From positions 31,275,399 through 31,339,398 of the forward strand of contig OX328123.1 of NCBI GenBank assembly GCA_946811695.1: 64,000 nt of DNA, written 5' to 3'. Numbering within the stretch: the stretch's first letter is position 1; the number at the start of each line of letters is the position of its first letter. The translations under genes were made by a program, and so were the position numbers. The notes under the pieces were generated by a model that did no database searches, had not been told where the DNA came from, and was given only the letters and a program-made list of their open reading frames with translations. Shown here one piece after another: positions 10,346 through 21,224 of this stretch. The DNA is from Gonocerus acuteangulatus. Lineage: Eukaryota > Arthropoda > Insecta > Hemiptera > Coreidae.

Positions 10346-10362
10346 AAAACATGAAAAAAAAC

Positions 10363-10378
10363 AAACTTCTAAACCATT
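10363..10378 (+). repeat. Right target-site duplication of the LINE/NS1 unit
   Basis: Second copy of AAACTTCTAAACCATT, directly after the A-tail. Confidence 0.85.
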
Positions 10379-10390
10379 AGTGCCAATATT

Positions 10391-10552
10391 TCGTCCCTAC
10401 CATGTCAAACTATCGAATATGCAAATTCGAGCAAAAAAGGAATGAACATATTCTATCCATTGACGAAGCAATATATTGAAAAAATGGTCTTATTCGATAC
10501 TTTATTTAAGGAATTATTTTTTCATATTCGATAGTTTGACATGGAGGGACGA
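10391..10552. mobile_element. Small MITE with about 30-bp terminal inverted repeats
   Basis: The left end TCGTCCCTACCATGTCAAAC is matched in inverse at the right end (to 10552), with one extra base; the match spans about 30 bp and continues through ACTATCGAATATG. The 162-bp element has no coding capacity. A fragment of the same end (TGTCAAACTATCGAAT) recurs at about 55987-56002. Confidence 0.7.
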
Positions 10553-10648
10553 TACCAGCACGTGGTTTTTCACGACGGTCATCAATCCAAGTACCAACGA
10601 CGCTGAACTTTCATTTAATACAGGCAATCTTACTGAAACCGGTACATT

Positions 10649-10690
10649 GAAAGTGGTTTTACTGTTTTATGAAACAGTAAAACCACTTTC
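10649..10690. other. Perfect 19-bp hairpin
   Basis: GAAAGTGGTTTTACTGTTT, a four-base loop TATG, then the exact complement. It could be a palindromic insertion scar or MITE core. Confidence 0.8.
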
Positions 10691-10699
10691 CACTATAGT

Positions 10700-11029
10700 T
10701 GATTGCCCACTTTATACGTTACTTCGTACGAAAATACGTTTAGGTACCTTGCACTCATTAGTTCTTAATTTATATATTTTTTTTAGGAATTTTTCTGCTT
10801 GACAACTGCGGATTTCGCCTGAAAACTATCAAATGGACTGATATAAAATAAAATTCTGTGTATTGGATTTTCTCCTGTTTATCTTCTTGTTTCAACAAGG
10901 TTTAATTCTGACTCTTCAAACGTGCCTAAGTACTGACCCTGAGGGTCTACACGTGTCCTGCCCTCGCCCAGTCCGGTAAAAAGAAACACAGGAGAAAATG
11001 GTTTCTGATGACATATTTTGTTGGGGATT
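10700..11029. other. Unassigned sequence
   Basis: I see no gene or clear repeat here. Confidence 0.4.
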
Positions 11030-11300
11030 TGAGATATTTAAGTATCATAGAAGTTAAATTTGTGTGTGTATAACTTGCTCAAAAATGGTCCGATTTTGAT
11101 GAAAGGCACAAAAATATTTTTTCTAATTTAAAAGGTTGAATTCACTAACCAGAGTTCGACAAAAATGGTTGTGCTTACGGCTTTTCATTTTTAGGCTTCC
11201 AGGTACAATTTGTATGGGTTCTTTAACGTAGAAAAACGAATGAAACCATTTTCAAGGCGATGTCTGTAACTGTTTTCGAGAAAATTGGATAAAACTAGTT
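11030..11300 (-). repeat. IR-1 repeat fragment, inverted
   Basis: It carries the inverse of the IR-1 internal blocks, including AACGAATGAAACCATTTTCA followed by the GCGATG...GTTTTCGAGAAAATTGG block seen at 43680-43730 and 53290-53345. Confidence 0.6.
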
Positions 11301-12802
11301 CTAATATCTAATTTTCGGGTTGGGTAATTAGAATAGTTGGATAAAGTTGAAATATGTTTTAATATTATGGTACATTGGCTGCCTATACGAGGAATCTACA
11401 AACTACGACCTGCGGGCCAAATTCGACCCGGGACAGCTAACTATCTTTGTTTTGATAAGTTAGTTATCAGTCAGCCATGTATTGAGGAGACGCTACCTAT
11501 TTCTGCGTATATAGGTACGCTATTATTGTCACCCTATTGTTATTTACAGCGGTTTTGTTAGGATTATCAAGTGTCGTGATCCGAACAATTAGCCTATGCT
11601 CATTCGGGGTAATATTTAAGAAATTATTTGGAGAAAAATTCTACCAATCAGAATTACCGTAAATGCTTGAAAATTTGTTGACACTGGATTTTACAAATAT
11701 TACTAGTGTTTGTCCTATTAGGCACTCTATTAGGTTAATGTGGGGGATGAAGGAGTAGGCCGCTTAGACTAGGAGGTGGACACGCCTTCACGCGTTTAAA
11801 CCACCATGCTACAGCACGAACAGGATAGGTCAACATATTTTTGAACCATCATTTGGGAAACTAACGGAAAGTATAGATTCATTCCTTCAGAGTGTTATGA
11901 CTTTCATGGATAGTGAGACGTGAACTCGCAAACATATATCAAAAATGGTCGAACGTAAACTACTGTAAGGCCCCGTATTCCCTTGGTCTCGGTTAAGTGA
12001 ATAAAGATGAGAGGAAAGGTTGGGTGACCAACATTGGAGTGAGAACTCTGAATCTCCAGTCTTTGCGTCTGGGCCATTCGCACCGCACGTGGAAGGCACG
12101 TAAGGTAAATCCCGTAAGGTCCAAGATTTGACGAGAATTACCTCGTCCAGCCACGAGCTAGAGCAGAGGTGGGGGTGAAGGGTTTATAAGGGCCGACTTA
12201 CCTTGGACGGGTTGTAGTCCACACTCGGCCCAGATGTTTATCAAAGGGACGTCACCCCAATATTCTCCAATATGACTGAAGTCAGTTTAACTAGCTCTCT
12301 CTCACTTAACTTGTCATCTTAGCAAAGTTTTACGATCTTCATGTGTGTTGTAGTAATCTTAGAATAAATTAAAGCTGTGAAATTGAATTCCGAATCTGTA
12401 AAACATTTCCTCATTATGCATTAATTTAAATCTTGTCCTTGCTAAACGGCCCCTTACACTATTTCATACAAATAAGACCATCTGCCAAATTTAAAGCTTC
12501 CTGTATTGCCAACCATTAAATATCCTGTAATGAATATTACTTTGGTACTTCCCAAAAATCTATAATGCCCTTCCCGTTGAGTATTAGGAGCCACAAACAG
12601 ACTGGTTAATGAGTTAAGTAACAAGGATCCGGTAAACCTTTAGGCTAAGTTTGTAACAAGCTGTAAGTGAGACCCAACTTTGTGTAAGTCCCAGGGATGG
12701 CTCTAATCAAGCGGCAACTTTACCACCCAATAACCCGAGGTTCTTTAGTCCACCTGTCTAAACTATAATTTTCTTCTCTTCGGAAACTTCCTTATTAAAA
12801 CG

Positions 12803-12803
<1 letters not shown>
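11301..12803. other. Unassigned sequence
   Basis: No gene is supported in this 1.5 kb. ORFs of 70-74 codons here have no recognisable features. Confidence 0.4.

Positions 12804-12805
<2 letters not shown>

Positions 12806-12871
<66 letters not shown>
12806..12871. repeat. (TA)n microsatellite
   Basis: A pure TA run of about 66 bp. ORFs across it are artefacts (Tyr-Ile repeats). Confidence 0.95.
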
Positions 12872-12875
<4 letters not shown>

Positions 12876-14697
12876 CACACACACATATGCATACTTTACA
12901 GACGAATTTCTTGTTGAGAGCTCTTTTCAGACCCGCCCTTTGCTCCACCCAATAACTCCACCAAGGGGTGCACCTCCTCGATTCCTTTAGGGTGCAGGTC
13001 CACTGGAAGCGTACACGACCGGAGCTGAGCAACAGAAGCTACTACAGGAAAAGCGACTAAGAGCGACAGAGGTCGTCCACAGAAAGCGTCTTCCCGCTAC
13101 AAGCTTCGGACATCAAACGCCTTCGCGTGGCGGGTTTTTAGTCTGTTGTCAATTATATTCAAGGATAGTGGTTCATTTTTATCGTTGTTCGTTTATCGTT
13201 TTCGTTATAAATTCAGTGGAATTATATTTCCGTCACAACTATTTACGAAAACTGATGTTAAATCAAACATCATGTTGAGTGGACCAGATCCTTTCAATAA
13301 GGGATTTTGTTTTCATTTCTTTATTAAAAAATAAATAAAAAAATAAAGAGAGAAGAATAACTTAAAATTTGTTCTTAATATCAGATAAAAATTCTGTAGG
13401 GATTTAGTATAGTTACTTCATTGGAACCAATTTTGATACATAGAAAAGTGAATTAATAATACAAACCTATGCATAAGTGAGGGAGAGTGAAGAGACAAAA
13501 GCAAAAATATTCTACAAAGATTAAAAAGATATCACAAAGTTATATGTATTACACGTGTTATTATTTCAAAAATATGTGATTAGGTGTTTTATGGCGCTAT
13601 CAAGTTATAGCATTCTTATTATGTTTTTCTACATGCTTAATTAAATGTTTCACGTTCAAAAAGGTGGAGTAATTTCAACACCTTCACTATTCATTAATTT
13701 CACCTTCATCCGGACGATGGTTTTTGATCTGATTGTTTCTTCCAAGAAACTATCATTCTGTTTGTATCAACCTATTCCAGCTACTAAAACTATTAGCCAC
13801 ATAGGTTTAGATATAGGTTATCCTATATCCTCCAATTTGGCCTCTAATTTATCTTGGGCCTTTGAAATCCTGCTTGTACCAGTAAATTGGTCATTATCCC
13901 GCCTGGCCTCGCTCCGTCAAGCTCCTATTCCGGGATATTTCTGGACCAAGGGGGAGGGGATCCTCTGGAAGTTTCCTTACAAGTTTAGTTTCCCGTTGAC
14001 AGCGTGCTTTATAATCCTCTAAAGTTTTCCTTTGATTAGTGAAATTTTGACGAGGATAACGGAGATGTTTCAAATTGAATATTTAAAGATTTTCTAGCGA
14101 CAAGACTTATAAATTAAATTATATCGTCATTCGAGCTACAAAAACTTTGCCACCGCAATTTTCGATAAGAGCCCCGCCGGTAAGAAATCATAACCTTTCT
14201 GTTCAAAAAGTTTTACAATCTTTTAAGAATCTTGCTAAGTTCAGTACATAGATGAATATTTCAGTTTAAAATGAAATATTAATAATTCTTAATGTTGCTT
14301 AGGGAATAATTTAATAGTCCAGCGCAAAAGAGAATCTTGTATTCTTTCTAAAAATATATAGTTGACAAAGCACAGTATTTACTGACTCATGAATTATTTG
14401 TTGGGGAGCCACATACAAAAAGTCGGCATACGCATTTAAAAAAAAACCAAAAAACAAAAAAACTTAACAACCGCTTTGACAGACACGTCTCCCCTGAGAT
14501 GTCATTCAGCTCTTATAACTTCAAGTAGGAATGGTTTTTAACGCCCGGTTGTCATGAATCTGACTGACACCAAGTACTAAAGGCTCGTCATCTTATTTCT
14601 ACACAAAAATTGGAAAAGTAATCTATTTACTGCAAACTTTTATCTTCTCAAAGTTCAACGTTTCCGTTCTTACCTCAAGAGTCATTTGAAAAGGGTT

Positions 14698-14700
<3 letters not shown>
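12872..14700. other. Unassigned sequence
   Basis: An ORF at 13645-14022 (+, 125 codons) shows no domain or composition that would support it. Nothing else is visible. Confidence 0.4.

Positions 14701-14702
<2 letters not shown>

Positions 14703-14792
<90 letters not shown>
14703..14792. repeat. (TA)n microsatellite
   Basis: About 90 bp of TA with one interruption. Confidence 0.95.
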
Positions 14793-14796
<4 letters not shown>

Positions 14797-15222
14797 TATA
14801 TTTTTTGATATTTCCTGAATAATTTAAACACCTTCTCCATTCACATCTGTAATACATTTTGATTTTGGACGTCAAAATGCATAGGATACTCAGAGTATCC
14901 AACTCTAAGTAGTAATTCCTCATGTTGCTTATTCAATTTATGCTTATTCTAAAAAAATACATCCTTATTAAAAACATGTTCTTCATTTACTTACCTTGAA
15001 TTGCTGTAAAAATCATTTTACTGCAAAATACAGTTATAATTTTGGTTAGAACATTCATAAAATAATTTATGACACCAACTAGGTCATGGTTGTAAGGCTA
15101 CATACCTCAGGGTGAAAAATGACTCCCCGGCCTTGTCATGGTTCGCTCTAGAAACACACTGCTTAGTGGTTCTTATTGTCTTTTAGCATAATACTAATTT
15201 GACAGATAAATGCATTTTATAA

Positions 15223-15771
15223 AAAAAAGGCCGTCACGCAGGAGCTGCATAACTAATCACTTTCCTCTGAATTGGGTAGTGTCGATTGCATTCCTGAATA
15301 ATTTGCTTAAAATAACCTATATAGATAAATAAAAAAAAAAAAACATAAATAACCCCCTTCCGATAGACCGATTTAATTCATTTTTACAACACTCCTTCCT
15401 TATTAGATACCCATGACGTATACCGCGTTTCGTTACAATACAGCAGAAATTACGACCGGTATGAGCAAATTAGTAATTTGGGTCCGGAGTAAACCCCCCC
15501 CCCTCCTAATGAACCGATTTAGTTTATTTTTACAACAAATTTTTCTCTTTATTTGAACAGAACGAATACCGAGTTTCGTTGAAATATAACAAAAATTACG
15601 ACTGGTATTGGCAAATAACTACTTTGGCTCCAGAGTAAACCCCCTCTCCGGATGGACTGATTTTGTTGGTAATCGAACTCGTTCAATCGTTTGATTGGGG
15701 AATACTACATACCAAGTTTCGTGAGGAAGAAACAAAAACTCTGGCCGGTATCGTGTTAACGGACACATATA

Positions 15772-15832
<61 letters not shown>

Positions 15833-15958
15833 TTTAACTGGGGTCATTTTCGGTGTCTACTAGGTAGGATCGATAAAGATTTGAAGAAATTTTTCAAAAC
15901 TTCCGTCATGAGTGCAACCTCAATAGCTACTTTCCTTCGGAGGAAAGTGCTAAAAAGT
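15223..15958 (+). repeat. IR-2 interspersed repeat, nested in IR-1
   Basis: Left end GCCGTCACGCAGGAGCTGCA, right end GGAAAGTGCTAAAAAG. The same ends, inverted, bound the copy at 32360-33590. An internal (TA)n tract lies at 15773-15828, with GATTTAGTTTATTTTTACAAC units to its left. Non-coding. Confidence 0.65.
15773..15828. repeat. (TA)n microsatellite inside IR-2
   Basis: TA run of about 56 bp. Confidence 0.95.
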
Positions 15959-16565
15959 GATTTAAACAACGACAAAAACCCTTTCAAAAGAGCAAAACAA
16001 ACACATTTGAAGTTTTAAGCAATTATTTCTCGGATTGACATCGGCTACTCGAAAGTTGCTTCAGAATCGTTTTTGTAAAGAATTTAGTAAGCTTTCGAAT
16101 GGTCTCTATTTATTTACCATGATTTCCCAAATTTTCATGATATTAAGGAAATATGCTAGTTTTCCAAAACTTTTCATGTCTCTTAATAAAATATTTTATT
16201 CTAATCCTTCCTAAACTCCAAATGTAACCAAAATTTAAACATCTTTGTTTATGTGTATTTCAAACATGCAGAAAATATTTTAACTGAATCCCATGATTCT
16301 AAGTACCCAAACCAAAAACTTGATTCAACAACTATTTTACCACTTTTCTCGAAAACGGTTAAAGCTCGTTTTCCTAGGCCAAGGAGCCAATAAAGCGCGT
16401 ACTTACAAGCATATGATGTAAGCGTCTAAAAACTATGTTCCGCTGGACGGATTCTGCTGGTTAACGAACTTGAACTTTTAAATTAGACGAAAGATTTTTG
16501 TACCAAATTTCATCGAAATCGGACCATTATTCGCTTACATAGTGCGCGAAGAGACATATATATAT

Positions 16566-17175
16566 AGGGAAAGGTGTTGTACCTCTGACCATATTGTACC
16601 TTTGACCACCAAGGCTGTGGCGGCCATGTAGCAACATTTTATAAATTTTGATGTAATTAGTGTTTAGCTCCTTTAATAGTTAGTTTGCCTTAGTTAACTA
16701 CTTAGTTTAACCTAAATTGGATTATTCAATTCCAAGAGGATTCTGGCAAAAAAAACTTATCCATTTCTATCATAAAAATGTAAGTTATTTATTGATGATG
16801 TTTTGCCTCGTAATATTTTTTGTATTGTCTTTTTAGATGGAAATCATTTGACAAAGTAGCTATTACAATAATAAATATGGTGTAGCTTCTGAAATTGATT
16901 TATCTTAACCCTAAAATTAGTAGCATGCTTTTTAATTTGCACTACCAGGGTGTTGTACCTCTGACCACGACTAGTTGTTGTTCCTTTGACCAGGTCAATG
17001 GTACAACACACTTGAGTAATTTTTTCATAATTCAACTTTTATGTTCTTCTGCTACAACTTTTTAAAGAATAATTAATATTGATTGCTTCAATTGTTCAAA
17101 GAATTTAAAAAATAATAAATGAAATAAGTTCAAACTGATTATATCAATCCTGAATCTAGCAGTTTAAACCTATCG
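16566..17175. other. Non-coding sequence with repeated TTGTACCTCTGACCA blocks
   Basis: GGTGTTGTACCTCTGACCA occurs near 16571 and again near 16950, followed by TTGTTCCTTTGACC near 16980. These could be the TIR or subterminal repeats of the pogo-like relic that follows, but I could not define both ends. Confidence 0.4.
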
Positions 17176-17499
17176 CCCCTTATCTTTCCACTTGAAGTTG
17201 TAAGTCCTCATCGAAAAGCGCAGGCAAGGGAAATGTCAAACAGGGGCCGGCCTAAAGGGAAACCTCGTATCCTGACAGATATTCCTGAAAAGCTATTTAT
17301 TGAAGGTGAAAAAAACAAAAAAAAAAAAACGAAAGTACCACCCTAAACCTACACATACACATAAACCCCTTCATAAAAAAGTTTTAAATAAAAAGAAAAT
17401 TATTCTTATGACAGTTCAGATTCTGATACTGACACCGAAATTTCTTCAGGAGAAAGTGACGTTGATCTGTCTGATAATTGTCGTGAATTATGTGGATAA
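17176..17499 (+). pseudogene. pogo/Tigger-like (DDE_1 superfamily) transposase C-terminal relic
   Basis: The frame from 17176 reads PLIFPLEVVSPHRKAQ and then RGRPKGKPRILTDIPEK. This matches the basic RKKG-x-ILTDTPEK-type block found just after the catalytic domain in pogo/Tigger and jerky-like transposases. After a poly-A stretch the frame shifts, and a Ser/Asp-rich tail (DSSDSDTDTEISSGESD) ends at TAA 17497-17499, as is usual for this family. The catalytic domain is not visible upstream, so this is a relic of at most the last 100 residues. Confidence 0.65.
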
Positions 17500-18036
17500 C
17501 CAGGAACAAATTTGAAAACTTAGATTTGGAAAAAAGAAATTTTATACTTGTTAAAAATTAAAGTAAAAAGACTATTACATATTTAGTCACAGAGATCTGT
17601 GGTATTATAGTCCAATGTCGTCACACAAATAATATAAAAAATGATAAATCGATACAAATTAAGAAAACACGAAATGTGAGATATCTCTTAAGTGAAAAAC
17701 TTTTTGAATAATTTTTTCAGTTACTTTTTATTACTTCTGGACTGGAAAATGGGTTCCTATCGTTTGGCCAATAAATAATGAATAATTTATTATTTCTTCA
17801 CACAAGGTATTTTACAGAAACAAAACTACATTCCACATTTTTTTGACAAAATGGGGCCGATCGCTTAACCATTCCCTGAATAAACTTCCTTTTCATTTGC
17901 ATAAATTTAATGCTAACTAAATGTAAAAGTTTTCCTGTAAGTAGTGAATCTGTAGTCCTTTAGGGGGCTGACGAAAAAATTTGCGAAAAACCATTGATTC
18001 ATGGAGAAAAACAGAAGTTTTTCTACATTGAGCATG
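17500..18036. other. Unassigned AT-rich sequence
   Basis: No gene or clear repeat. Confidence 0.4.
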
Positions 18037-18044
18037 GTTTTAGA

Positions 18045-18371
18045 CAGAGTTGGGCAAACGTTAGCGCGCGCTAAAAGCTGATACCTCTCCGCTAATTTAG
18101 CGAAACTTTAGAAAGCCAGCGCTAATAATTAGCGGTTAGGTGCGGCAGTGCGCTAACCGCTAATCTATTTATGAAATATCGTAGCTTAAGCTATAGTTAC
18201 AAGTTGTAACTATAGCTTAAGCTATTAGCAATTACGATATTTCATAAATAGATTAGCGGTTAGCGCACTGCCGCCCCTAACCGCTAATTATTAGCACTGG
18301 CTTTCTACAGTTTCGCTAAATTAGCGGAGAGGTATCAGCTTTTAGCGCGCGCTAACGTTATCCCAACTCTG
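18045..18371. mobile_element. Palindromic hAT-type MITE with 8-bp target duplication
   Basis: A 327-bp near-perfect palindrome running from CAGAGTTGGG to CCCAACTCTG, flanked on both sides by GTTTTAGA (18037-18044 and 18372-18379). The 8-bp duplication and CAG-G-TTGGG ends are hallmarks of hAT superfamily elements. The arms are GC-rich (TTAGCGCGCGCTAA) and meet at a central TAGTTACAAGTTGTAACTA. Confidence 0.92.
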
Positions 18372-18493
18372 GTTTTAGATACGTTTGGAATTGAGTAAGA
18401 CCTTTTAGATTCGGCAGAAACATACAGTTTACCTCATTTACTACATTTGTATTGTCGAATCCACAATTAATTTGAAGCGCGTTTAAATAACTT

Positions 18494-18680
18494 CTGTAAA
18501 GGATATGCTGACTATGTCCTTCGGAACCCAAATAATGGCCTTACTTGTGGGAGATTGCTCGGGGAGAAAGTAATTATTTCTACAGCTGGAATGGAATCTT
18601 ATTTACTCCAACTCCAGAAGGGTCCTATTTACCAGCTCTACCCACAATGTGGCTTCGTATACTTCAATCTTTTATCAATA
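18494..18680 (+). repeat. Unclassified duplicated block (copy 1)
   Basis: About 180 bp starting TAAAGGATATGCTGACT recurs at about 22484-22650. It includes GGAGATTGCTCGGGGAGAAA and ACCAGCTCTACCCACAATGT in both. Function unknown; a dispersed repeat. Confidence 0.75.
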
Positions 18681-18949
18681 GGTTTAGTGAATTAAATCAC
18701 TGTTTTCTTGAAGGGAATTTTGGCTATTTTAGTGTGGCATATTTAGAATTTAATTATCTTTAACGGTTTTTGAGCAATCCTTTCTTATTCAATAAAACAT
18801 ATGTCTACCTTAAACAAAAAAAAAAAAAACAACAGAAAATTGGACAGAGCTCCTTTTCCATTCGGAATTGGACGATACTTTAAATGAACTTTTTTGTTGG
18901 AAATGTTGTGTAGAATCACCTCCTGAAGTTTGGCTATTTACTATATATA

Positions 18950-19105
18950 TACACACAAATTTGAACCACCGTTATTTTCGTTCTCTAGGGGTTCTGTAAA
19001 GTAAAATTTGTAGTCGGCACTTCGGGATTGCGTCATGAGGTCAACCTAATAAGCGGTCTACGGGGTTTCTCCTTATGGAGGGTGGGAGGAACCGCGCTAA
19101 AAGCA
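18950..19105 (+). repeat. IR-1 3' end fragment
   Basis: Contains TTTGAACCACCGTTATTTTC, the TCGGCACTTCGGGATTG block and the terminal GGGAGGAACCGCGCTAAAAG of IR-1. Confidence 0.7.
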
Positions 19106-19358
19106 ACAACCAACTAGACATGAAACGCAGAAAGAATGTAGTAAGCCTCCTAATGATTGCATTCAACTTACCACGATTTTCTTGCCATTTTCGAGATCTT
19201 TACAAAAAAAAAATACGACTACCTTTCACTGCATCATACTTTTTTCCACCAAAAGTAGGCAAAATGTTTGTATTTTCGGTTAGTCATAATTTTGACCGAA
19301 CCTGAACAACGACTTCATTGGGAAATCTGTTGTGTATATAAATCTATATATATAAAAA

Positions 19359-19772
19359 TCACGCGTCTGTCTGTTTTTCTGTTTATTTGTTTGTTTGTTT
19401 TTCCATATACAAATCTACACCGTTTGACCGATATTGACCAAACTTGGCACACAGGTAGGTCTTGATACGAGAAATCTCCTAGGTTAGGTCAAAATAGTCA
19501 AATTTCAAAATTTGTTCAAAAGGTCAAAAGTTTTGTTCAAGAAAAAATTGGCTAAACTGAGCCATTCAGATTGTGACGGTCATTTTGAATTGACTACTAC
19601 TGGCCTCTGTCGGCTGTCAGATGAAGTGCTGTTGTGCTGGCCTCTGCCGGTATCATTATGAACTAAAACAAATTCACATCGTTTGACCGATTTTCGTAAA
19701 TGGGTATAGACAACTATGTATCAAGTAGATCTTGATACGGGGAGAGTCAAAGACCCACTGGGTAACAGCTAG
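19359..19772 (+). mobile_element. Helitron-like non-autonomous element (candidate)
   Basis: Begins TCACGCGTCTGTCTG after an A-run and ends GGTAACAGCTAG before T, fitting the TC...CTRR ends and A/T insertion site of Helitrons. It is closely matched by 34135-34665. Contains CAAATCTACACCGTTTGACC and TTGATACGGGGAGAGTCA. No ORF. Confidence 0.45.
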
Positions 19773-20200
19773 TCATTTATAAACGTCGATACTCATACGG
19801 AATAGGAACGCTGATTTTCCGCTCGGATTCTCCTTTACCTGGAAAGGTCAGATATCATTTATAACAGCTCATAAGAGGAACATAGCTAATAAGGAGGAAA
19901 AGCGCCCATATTGTGTTTGTATTTCTGGAAGATGGTGGAAGGAGAGCTAGAAAGGGCAAAGAGCTAATTGGTGATTATCTCTCCAAGGGATTTCCTTCAT
20001 AGATAGATATCTTGAAGAGGTATTTGGATTAACGATTGACGAAAACGATATTGCTTTTCAGAATCATCTTGAAGGTATGAAAGCCTCTTTATCCTTATTC
20101 ATTATGAGAGAATCGACTTGAAGATGTAATTTATTTTCTAATTTTATTCTATCAAAAATTCTATTTATTCTATTGAAAAATTGAAGTCCATATTTTTCCT
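19773..20200. other. Unassigned sequence
   Basis: Nothing recognised. The minus-strand ORF at 20064-20513 crosses from here into the minisatellite and is not accepted. Confidence 0.4.
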
Positions 20201-21136
20201 GACTACTTAAAATGTGTATTGAATTTCTCACAAGGAAGCAATGAGAGACACTCTCCTGCAAACTGGTCTCATTAATTGATTGTAGACTTCTTAAAATGTG
20301 TATTGAATTTCTCACAAGGAAGCAATGAGAGACACTCTCCTGCAAACTGGTCTCATTAATTGATTGTAGACTTCTTAAAATGTGTATTGAATTTCTCACA
20401 AGGAAGCAATGAGAGACACTCTCCTGCAAACTGGTCTCATTAATTGATTGTAGACTTCTTAAAATGTGTATTGAATTTCTCACAAGGAAGCAATGAGAGA
20501 CACTCTCCTGCAAACTGGTCTCATTAATTGGTTTGTAGACTTCTTAAAATGTGTATTGAATTTCTCACAAGGAAGCAATGAGAGACACTCTCCTGCAAAC
20601 TGGTCTCATTAATTGATTGTAGACTTCTTAAAATGTGTATTGAATTTCTCACAAGGAAGCAATGACAGACACTCTCCTGCAAACTGGTCTCATTAATTGG
20701 TTTGTAGACTTCTTAAAATGTGTATTGAATTTCTCACAAGGAAGCAATGAGAGACACTCTCCTGCAAACTGGTCTCATTAATTGATTGTAGACTTCTTAA
20801 AATGTGTATTGAATTTCTCACAAGGAAGCAATGACAGACACTCTCCTGCAAACTGGTCTCATTAATTGATTGTAGACTTCTTAAAATGTGTATTGAATTT
20901 CTCACAAGGAAGCAATGAGAGACACTCTCCTGCAAACTGGTCTCATTAATTGATTGTAGACTTCTTAAAATGTGTATTGAATTTCTCACAAGGAAGCAAT
21001 GACAGACACTCTCCTGCAAACTGGTCTCATTAATTGATTGTAGACTTCTTAAAATGTGTATTGAATTTCTCACAAGGAAGCAATGAGAGACACTCTCCTG
21101 CAAACTGGTCTCATTAATTGATTGTAGACTTCTTAA
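20201..21136. repeat. 84-bp minisatellite, 11 copies
   Basis: Eleven head-to-tail units starting near 20201, 20285, 20369, 20453, 20538, 20622, 20707, 20791, 20875, 20959 and 21043. Each contains TTAAAATGTGTATTGAATTT and GACACTCTCCTGCAAACTGG. Units 4 and 6 end GGTTTGTAG (85 bp) rather than GATTGTAG. A G/C variant (CAATGAGAGAC against CAATGACAGAC) alternates strictly from unit 6 to unit 11, so the array last grew in two-unit steps. The 28-codon period keeps a minus-strand frame open except where 85-bp units shift it. Confidence 0.95.
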
Positions 21137-21224
21137 ATATCTTTGAAGAACTTGAATTGCTTCAGAGCACCGCCCGTAATGCTTCCGATATCAAGGTATG
21201 GCAAATCATACACTCTAAAGCAGA

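Larger units (their letters stand above)
7592..10362 (+). mobile_element. 5'-truncated LINE insertion carrying an antisense parvovirus NS1-like segment
   Basis: The whole interval is bracketed by a perfect 16-bp direct repeat, AAACTTCTAAACCATT, at 7576-7591 and 10363-10378. The right copy follows an A-run at 10354-10361. This is the signature of one target-primed reverse transcription event. Inside are a LINE RT/RNase H reading frame (+, 7596-9281), then with only two bases between stop codons an NS1-like ORF on the minus strand (9284-10093), a T-rich stretch, AATAAA (10310-10315) and a hairpin (10319-10345). There is no A-tract between the LINE and NS1 parts, so they are not two adjacent insertions of the ordinary kind. 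Confidence 0.8.
15030..16565 (+). repeat. IR-1 interspersed repeat split by a nested IR-2 element
   Basis: The left part (about 15030-15222) carries the IR-1 blocks GAAAAATGACTCCCCGGCCT and GATAAATGCA; the right part (about 15959-16565) resumes with CACATTTGAAGTTTTAAGCA, as in the uninterrupted copy at 57560-58675. The interruption is the IR-2 element at 15223-15958. Confidence 0.65.

Noticed and set aside
12763..13032. ORFs rich in Tyr-Ile across (TA)n tracts (also at 14702, 43839, 50394, 58988)
   Set aside because: They are translations of the microsatellite.
13645..14022. 125-codon ORF
   Set aside because: Isolated, no domain, no conserved neighbours; length is within chance for the window.
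20064..21103. Minus-strand proteins of 28-residue repeats
   Set aside because: A period of 84 bp keeps frames open by chance; no start context, no domain, and the frame breaks at 85-bp units.
20201..21136. CRISPR-like array
   Set aside because: Units are contiguous without unique spacers and the DNA is eukaryotic.
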